64,000 nt of DNA from Dichomitus squalens LYAD-421 SS1 (Eukaryota; Basidiomycota; Agaricomycetes; Polyporales; Polyporaceae), in contig NW_006766898.1 of assembly GCF_000275845.1 (NCBI RefSeq), positions 562,751 to 626,750 on the forward strand, given 5' to 3'. Each line of letters begins with the position of its first letter. Position 1 is the first letter of the stretch. Below the pieces are notes generated by a model. It saw only the letters and a program-made list of their open reading frames with translations. It made no database searches and had not been told where the DNA came from. Below, piece after piece: positions 58,148-64,000 of the stretch. The position numbers and the translations under genes are program-made.

Positions 58148-59552
58148 TCATGCATCATCTACCATTGTTGGAGGACCAAACATGAATCTGACTGTCTTGT
58201 CGTTCCTTCCGAGCAGCGTCGAATCCGACTTGTTGAAGTTCATGATGTCTTCTTCTCCCCTAGTTGCGCTCTCGCGATTTCTCGGCGTGTGTTCCGTCTC
58301 CCGCATGACAATTTTCAGTCGAATGAGCTGGTCGGCTTTGTACGGTACTGGCGGGGGTCGAGGAAGCGCCTGCTGCCCCGCGCTGTGCGAGAGATGTGGT
58401 GAGGGAGAGGAAGGGGTGCGGGGTGACGTGTTCGCGGTGGGGGTTTGTGCCGCAGCTATGAGAAGATCGATGAGGGCGTGGGCGATCTCCTCGATGTCTT
58501 CGATGTGCGCCTGGAACTGCCTCCCCCACTCCCCTGACGCACTCAGCGTGGCAGCTATTTGATGGGCGGTATTGTGTCCTGGCCGTTCCGGTGACGTCCC
58601 ACGCTCGAAGGACGAAAGCAAGGCAGCGAGGTACAGACAGCCGAGAGCCACGACGTGTGGAGGGTACTGAAGATTGACTAGCGTTCGGAAGCTGTGCATA
58701 GTCAATACACACATCGTGGCAGCAAGTGCGGAAGCCTACCTATCAGTGGCCAGTCGATATGCCAATTTGGCTAACTTCCTCGTCGCTGTGAGAAAGCGTT
58801 AGGAGGCTTTATTGAGGAGGTAGTCTGACCACCGACCTCCAAATGCACGGCTGATTTTGATGACGTAGGGGAATGGTAAGCGAGCGTTAAAATTGAAGCA
58901 GATGGTTTCAACCACAAGTCGCTCAATGGCAAGCAATCTTTGCCTATCTTGCTCCATAACCTATCCCCTTGTGAGCTATCAGAGGCCCAAGATAGGAATG
59001 TGCACGCACATTGGGGTCAATGTCAATCTCGCCACCCATAGCCTTCGCCTTGGCGGCTCGTTCCGGAAAGCGCGCTCCATATGACGCTACGAGCACATCT
59101 CGAGTTTTCTTCAACGTGTCATGGATTTTGCATGAAACGAACAGCGCCGCTAAGCACACGTCCTAAATCATGTCATGAGTACACGCGGTTCCGAATGCTC
59201 GAGCGGGACCCATACGTGGTACGCGAAGTCTTTGCGGGGAAAGAATAGGTGGAAACGGTGGTAGAGGTTCTGAGCAGTAGCAATAGTCTTCCTTGGACTG
59301 CCGCCTTGGTAAGCTCAGCTTCAAAAGGCACAACTTTGAGTGGACAGAGACTCACAAGCCGATATCTGAGCCGACGGTTTCGATAAAGCCACACGCCTGC
59401 TGCCTAGCCTTCTCCTCTTGTGTCACCGATAACTTGCCTCTCTGCTTCTCCGATAATCTCTCTACCTCTTGAGGAGTAAAATACGGAAGGTAGTACTTGA
59501 AGTAGTTTGCAGGGATGAGCGAGGGTGGGTCGCCACGATAGTCTATGGCCAT
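58148..59552 (-). CDS. ctk2: Cyclin of the CTD kinase complex (CTK2-like)
   Basis: Cyclin subunit partnering a CDK that phosphorylates Ser2 of the RNA polymerase II C-terminal domain. The start at 59552 gives MAIDYRGDPPSLIPANYFKY, then YYLPYFTPQEVERLSEKQRG, a block characteristic of this cyclin branch. The cyclin box continues over short exons: FIETVGSDIG, TIATAQNLYHRFHLFFPRK, VCLAALFVSCKIHDTLKKTR, MEQDRQRLLAIERLVVETIC. The last exon has LQYPPHVVALGCLYLAALLS, then IEDIEEIAHALIDLLIAA, and a Ser/Pro-rich end. The stop is at 58148, 105 bp from the convergent nickel transporter. Only 27 bp separate its ATG from that of PIG-U. CTK2 rather than cyclin L or K is inferred. Confidence 0.82.
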
Positions 59553-59579
59553 GGTCGAGGTCCCAAGTCAGGAAGGGTG
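59553..59579. promoter_or_regulatory. 27-bp gap between divergent start codons
   Basis: The ATG of the minus-strand cyclin (59552) and that of the plus-strand PIG-U gene (59580) are separated by 27 bp. Each promoter must therefore lie inside or beyond the other gene's 5' coding region. Confidence 0.7.
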
Positions 59580-61256
59580 ATGGGCGCCTGCATCATACGC
59601 GACTTGCTCCTGGCTCCGTTCATGGACGACCCGTCTCTGCTTGCTCTCGTTGCCGTCCGAGTCGCGCTTGCCTTCGCCCCAGTACCTGAGACCTTCAAAT
59701 ATGATCAGCAGCTCTCGTCACCACTGACAGCCTACTCACGGTGTGCGCAAGGTATCGCGTTAGGTTCTTTGGGTTGCTAATGCGCGCGTGCAGTACGCGA
59801 GGGTATCTACCTGTTCGATCATGGCGTCGACCCATATTCAGGAGGGTCATTCAGACATGTACGTGAATACAGTCTGCTCCGGCTTTCAACGCTTACGCTG
59901 CACGCAGTCCCCTCTGTTGCTATCGCTCTTCTCGACAGCGTTACCGTTGACGCGCTACACGTCGCCAGTCTTGTGGACTGCTGCAGACGTCCTTGCTGCC
60001 TGGGCACTCGCACGAATATGGAGGCTTAGGACAGGAGCAAAGTACACTAAGAGGGACAAGCAGGTCATCGCACTGTACGTCCATGTGTCTAATCATGCCG
60101 CGGTTCGTTCATCCAGCCACCCACAGCTATCTATTCAACCCGTATATTCTCCTCCCCAGTTTGGCGCTCTCGACCTCCTCCATAGAAAACTCCTTGACCC
60201 TCCTCTCCCTGATGTTTGCGTCTCGGGGTGAGTGTTGACCGGCCCCGTTCTTTGCTTACCAGTCAGACTTGACATTGCATCCTAGGCCGAGCATCGGCAT
60301 CGCTCTTCGTCTTTGCCATCCTCATCCATATATCTCTACCGTCTCTGCTGCTCCTCGTTCCTATTCTTCTCTTGAGCATTTCGAGGCCTGTCTCGAGTCT
60401 CACGGTGCCCCACCCATTTGCCGGAGATCCAAAGGGAGCGCTGCCATTGCTGGGCGAGTTCCTTGGATATACTGCGCTGCTTTCCTTCGCGTCGACATTA
60501 GTGTGCGGGAATTGGTCTTGGATAGAGAAGACATGGGGAGCTTTGTAAGGCATGCTTTCACAATCCAGCGCTTATATTTGTTGATGGTCGGCACTATAGC
60601 ATCACCCTTCCAGACCTCACGCCCAATCCTGGTTTGTGGTGGTATTTCTTCACGGAAATGTTCGACCACTTCCGTCCGTTCTTCCTCTTGGTCTTTACGG
60701 TACGTTCCCAACACTCTAATCTCCCGACCGCACTCTGACGTGAAAGTGTAGGTCCATTTGCTCATATATATCGCCCCGATATGCATCAAGTTCCAGTATG
60801 TCCATATTGAAAAAATCGAGCTCCTCATGTCTTGATTCGCTAGCAGGCATGATATGCTTTATGCCGTGTTCCTTCTCGTTGGCATCCTCGCGGTTTTCAA
60901 GCCATACCCCACGCTCTCCGACCCCGGGCTCTTCATCTCCATGTTTAGCCTATTCCCAGAGACTTACCCATGTAAGAGCGATTCGTCTCAGCTCTTCATC
61001 GTGACTCAACTATTGCTATACTCCAGACCTTCGTCACCCGATTGTGACGGGATTAATCCACCTGCATGCGTCACTCCTGCTTCCCCTTTTCAACAGCCTC
61101 TGGCTGCGGCAAGGGACAGGGAATGCTAACTTTTTCTATGCGTCTACCCTTGTGTTCGGCATGGGCAACGGTGCCGCCCTTCTGGATGCAGTGTGGGCAG
61201 GCCTCCGAGTAGCGATTGGCAAGCTGGATGATGGCTACGAGGTGGTACAGGAATGA
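59580..61256 (+). CDS. gab1: GPI transamidase subunit PIG-U (Cdc91/Gab1)
   Basis: Multi-pass ER membrane subunit of the GPI transamidase. The start at 59580 gives MGACIIRDLLLAPFMDDPSL, then VREGIYLFDHGVDPYSGGSF, the hallmark PIG-U block shared with PIG-M type proteins. Membrane segments follow over several exons: SPLLLSLFSTALPL, YLFNPYILLPSLALSTSSIE, LFVFAILIHISLPSLLLLVP, GALPLLGEFLGYTALLSF. The second signature, LTPNPGLWWYFFTEMFDHFR, is clear at about 60612-60671, followed by FFLLVFTVHLLIYIAPICI and FKPYPTLSDPGLFISMFSLF. The C-terminus has FYASTLVFGMGNGAALLDAV and ends EVVQE with TGA at 61256. The terpene synthase E pseudogene is convergent, 113 bp away. Confidence 0.92.
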
Positions 61257-61310
61257 TCCTTGTGTTTTCTCCTCACGCGATAGCTCTGCTTGATGGTAGC
61301 ATTCGAAGAT

Positions 61311-62450
61311 GTGTTGCCTTCATTGACGAATGACGGAATACACGCTGCATACATATGCCAGCAAATAGCTCACGACCCGAAGGTCAGTCCCGCGAGCTGG
61401 TAACGTTGCGTCTTCACGTGAAACCCCAACACACCCTGTCAATTGCATGAGCAACTATGCCTGCAGTGTTACATCAGCTTCCGTATACGCAAGTGTTCGA
61501 ACGACCGCCATATTCTCATCAACTGCGCATCGTCCCCGATGAGTAGTTCGACTCGTTCACCACAAGCGAGGACTTCGTCCGCGACCCGGCGCAGCATGTC
61601 GACAGGCGTCATTTGATCTGTCGTAGCCCGGATATGGATGTAGTTCTTTGTCTCTCCAGCTAGTTGTTCCTTGTAGAACGACAGGCTATCGTGGCGGTGC
61701 GTGAGACGGCTTTTTCCCGAATGCAAAGTGGATTCTTATACTCACACATCGCTGGTTGGATAGATTTGATGCTGCATGTCAGGTGATAATTCTTGTAAAT
61801 GCCTACAACAGTTCACTCACTTAGCTGCAACGATGTAGAACTCAAGGTACCTAGAACATCTTCTCAACACAGACAGCAATGTGAACTCGCAAGAGACTCA
61901 CGGTAGCAGTTGCAGATACGAATCCGGAGCCGACCGCCAGTTCTTCACGAAGTTGAAGTGAGCGTACGGAGGGCAAATCCCCGACCTGTTCCGGAAATAA
62001 TTCGGCCACAATGTCGCCTGCGGGGTGATCTTCATATCCCCGCTCGTGCACTCGATGTACATGGCCGATACCGCCTCGAGAGTTCCGGAAACGATGGCGT
62101 CAGCTCCGACTTGTGGCCAGAGGTCATATGCCTGCCTCATAAGCTCGGTGAGTTTATTCAAGACGGGGTTTAGCTGTTTCTCTCCTGTGGAGAAGCGACG
62201 GGAGAACTGGGTTAAAGCGTCGAGGTGTCGGATGCCCAGGTCGTCCGCGTAGAGGAGGCACACGGTGTAGAGGGCAATGTAGTGCTGGTGTTCGGTGCTT
62301 GTGTGCCCGTATGTGATCTGAGCAGCCGGTACGACTGAACCTCTCGACGAATATCTTGTCGTCTCCGGCGGCGGCGAAGAGGTCGGCCACTTCCTTGATG
62401 ATATCATCATAGAGATGATCATCCTTGTGTCGCAGAATTGAGTGACGTGC
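61311..62450 (-). repeat. Inverted repeat arm 2 (synthase E side)
   Basis: Reverse-complement partner of 46262-47400. The boundary near 61311 is sharp: the shared sequence ends at TGTGTTGCCTT, about 55 bp from the PIG-U stop. Confidence 0.85.
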
Positions 62451-62629
62451 GTGTTTATTGGCCATGCCCCGTTTCAGGAAGTCGCTTAGAATATCCCTGA
62501 CGTCGTGATGAGGTTCGGCGACACTCTGTTGAGGCACGGCGCTTGTGTCAGGAATACACACGGCGACGAAGAAATGATCTTCGAACTCACGCTAGTAATG
62601 TTTTTGCCCGCTGGAGCAGCGTATGTCAT
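61370..62629 (-). pseudogene. Terpene synthase E, broken inverted copy of D
   Basis: Same exon plan as D on the opposite strand, with a start-like ATG at 62629 and stop at 61370. Two lesions are seen. First, at about 62320-62327 eight bases present in D (GTGACCTG) are missing between short GGCT/GCT repeats, shifting the frame inside exon 2 just after the ERFSRTGC block and before the Asp-rich motif. Second, the intron-5 donor is changed: D has CAC|GTGCGT, E reads CAC|TTGCGT (position 61492), so that intron could not be spliced normally. The microexon CGATGT at 61746-61751 and other sites are intact. The promoter keeps a TATATAAAT box at 62777-62785. The decay looks recent because the rest is nearly identical to D. 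Confidence 0.85.
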
Positions 62630-62809
62630 GGATGGGAACGTCGGCCTAGCCGTAGACAATCGGTGGATTTGGTCCTGAAAGGGATACAGTGACTATGATG
62701 TGAGATGGTGAAACGTAGGATGCCCGGTACTCGCGGTTGTCTGTGCGATGTTAGTGTTGGTGGAGCCACAAGGTTCATTTATATAATTCCAGGGTACACC
62801 ATAGGCGCC

Positions 62810-62928
62810 TAGTCTCGTGACCAGACGTTCGGAGCTTTGAGCGGAAATGAAAAAAATCGGGACTTTCCGCGCTCCTGAACGTCTGGTGGATCCACCCCCG
62901 TGACTCCCCGCTCGGTGACCTGTGTGAC
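62810..62928 (+). repeat. Left terminal inverted repeat
   Basis: Begins TAGTCTCGTGACCAGACG. It matches the reverse complement of 63784-63902 except one T/C change after the run of seven A. It contains an internal inverted pair, CCAGACGTTC near 62821 and GAACGTCTGG near 62877. Confidence 0.9.
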
Positions 62929-62929
62929 A

Positions 62930-63555
62930 TACCAACGCCCCGTTAAGGTAATCCGACAAAGTCGGAGGGCGCCCTCGGTGCGCAATGCGGCTGCACGCTG
63001 TCCTAGTTACAAGCTTGCATACCTCCTGTACTGTGCACAATGGCTCGAGCTCTCGGTCAACAATCTCCTCCACGCACTCCAGGGCAAACTTCTCGAGAGC
63101 CTTCCTAGCGCCCTGGGGCCGTACATGATGGTGTCGTGAGGAGGATGCGCGAGGGACCTTGTACCAGCGCTCGAGAATGCGGGGAAGCTCCTCGCTGCCC
63201 ATAAGAGCACTCCGCTCGTACTGGACCTTAGGGTCTGAGATACATGGGGAGATTCATATCTGGAGTCCATAAAAGCCAAAATCGACTTAACGCAGTCGAC
63301 AACGCTGGTGCGCGTGCGGGAAACCGAGAACACAAGGCGCTCGCGCATGACCCGGGTGTTGTGGCGGTATATCGGCGGGATGGGAGTCTCGGGGGCAGCT
63401 TCGATCGGATTCCAGTCAGACGCGTCGGAAAGCCGGTCGCTGCTGCACTCGGACGGAGCGTAGTCTTCGTCCTCCTCCTCATCTTTGAAAAGAGCTCCCC
63501 ATCTGTTGTGGAGCTCATCGGGTTCTGCCTCGGGTCCGCGAGGGTCCATAGGCAC
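62930..63555 (-). pseudogene. Decayed transposon ORF (DUF6589-like N-terminal part)
   Basis: Starts MPMDPRGPEAEPDELHNRWG at 63555, with an acidic segment KDEEEDEDYAPSE and then RTSVVDCVKSILAFMDS. At about 63258-63264 the frame shifts to read DMNLPMYL, and at about 63232-63240 it shifts again to PKVQYERSALMGSEELPRI, then RPQGARKALEKFALECVEEI and VDRELEPL, after which it runs into the repeat. This arrangement matches the N-terminal part of basidiomycete transposon proteins annotated with DUF6589, from memory and not checked. It is truncated and frameshifted. Confidence 0.5.
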
Positions 63556-63783
63556 GCACTAGAAGAGTTCCTCTGTCTGCCCATATGAGAGACAGAGGAT
63601 AACAGACGAATTGAGTATGGGGGACGTATAGCAACTGCTCGCGAGAGTCAGAGAGATGTACCGGTTACGGGAGTATCGACATCGAGCAGACGGTAGGCTC
63701 GGCGCAGCTCAAAGACGTCGCGAGATAAGCAGGCAGGCGCGCGCGACAAGACAGCTCGGACACGTCGGGAGAGAGGCAGGAAA

Positions 63784-63902
63784 GTCACACAGGTCACCGA
63801 GCGGGGAGTCACGGGGGTGGATCCACCAGACGTTCAGGAGCGCGGAAAGTCCCGGTTTTTTTCATTTCCGCTCAAAGCTCCGAACGTCTGGTCACGAGAC
63901 TA
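63784..63902 (-). repeat. Right terminal inverted repeat
   Basis: Reverse-complement partner of the left repeat, ending GGTCACGAGACTA at 63902. Directly followed by the second copy of the 9-bp target duplication. Confidence 0.9.
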
Positions 63903-63911
63903 ATAGGCGCC

Positions 63912-64000
63912 ATACAATTGCTGCTAATTTGCCGGACTCTTCGTGGTCTCACTTGCTACCAAAGCTGTTGTGGCAGCCACTGGACGCGGAAGGACACTGC
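63912..64000. other. Flank beyond the transposon
   Basis: 89 bp to the window end, no feature recognised. Confidence 0.4.

Larger units (their letters stand above)
62810..63902. mobile_element. TIR DNA transposon, non-autonomous (Mutator-like by TSD size)
   Basis: 1093-bp element with 119-bp terminal inverted repeats (62810-62928 and 63784-63902) that differ at one base. It is flanked by the 9-bp direct repeat ATAGGCGCC (62801-62809 and 63903-63911). A 9-bp target-site duplication with long TIRs is typical of the Mutator superfamily. Near-perfect repeats imply recent insertion. It contains only a decayed ORF and no transposase motif, so it depends on an element elsewhere. It inserted about 25 bp upstream of the TATA box of pseudogene E. 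Confidence 0.85.

Noticed and set aside
46262..62450. D/E inverted repeats as the termini of one giant transposon
   Set aside because: The repeats are terpene synthase genes with introns, no target duplication is seen at their outer ends, and the genes between are ordinary housekeeping genes.

Overview
The window looks like a chromosome segment of a wood-decay basidiomycete, most likely a polypore-type Agaricomycete. Genes are dense and cut by many 50-75 nt introns, with short intergenic spaces and both strands used. The content includes two AA9-type proteins of cellulose attack (one carrying a CBM1), basidiomycete F-box/LRR proteins, TRI5-type terpene synthases, and housekeeping genes whose protein sequences are recognisably fungal. 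Exon models were built by hand from reading frame, GT-AG signals and family conservation. No similarity search was run.

Layout. 1-5509: 3' part of prohibitin-2 (PHB2), then the meiotic MutS homolog MSH5. 5602-9099: an F-box protein, then terpene synthase A, both minus strand. 10609-13385: an S9 dipeptidyl peptidase (DPP5 type). 14735-18676: a small predicted mitochondrial protein, a Doc/Fic-fold protein and a small secreted protein. 19742-24532: proteasome ATPase RPT5, NuA4 subunit EAF6, exosome subunit RRP40 and ESCRT-I subunit VPS37. 25162-28591: two tandem AA9 genes. The first is a normal LPMO with CBM1; the second has Arg in place of the catalytic N-terminal His. 28855-30455: a broken F-box gene. 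30820-38208: NCA2, an SH3/PP1-docking protein and the mitochondrial phosphate carrier. 38209-41314: about 3 kb with no supportable gene. 41315-47332: three tandem terpene synthases (B, C, D). 48095-61256: an SH3-RasGEF, a NiCoT nickel transporter, a CTK2-like cyclin and GPI-transamidase subunit PIG-U. 61370-62629: a fifth, broken terpene synthase (E) in inverted orientation. 62810-63902: a 1.09 kb TIR transposon with 9-bp target duplications.

The most interesting signal is in the five terpene synthase paralogs. In every copy the Asn-Asp of the NSE metal-binding motif is assembled from a 6-nt microexon between two introns, and the exon series 30/6/193 nt is constant. D and E are inverted relatives. 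Their 3' parts, introns and some downstream DNA are nearly identical while their 5' ends are old and diverged, which points to recent gene conversion. E has an 8-bp coding deletion and a lost splice donor, and a transposon sits just upstream of its TATA box. No cytochrome P450 or other tailoring gene is visible near the B-C-D group, so its product cannot be inferred.
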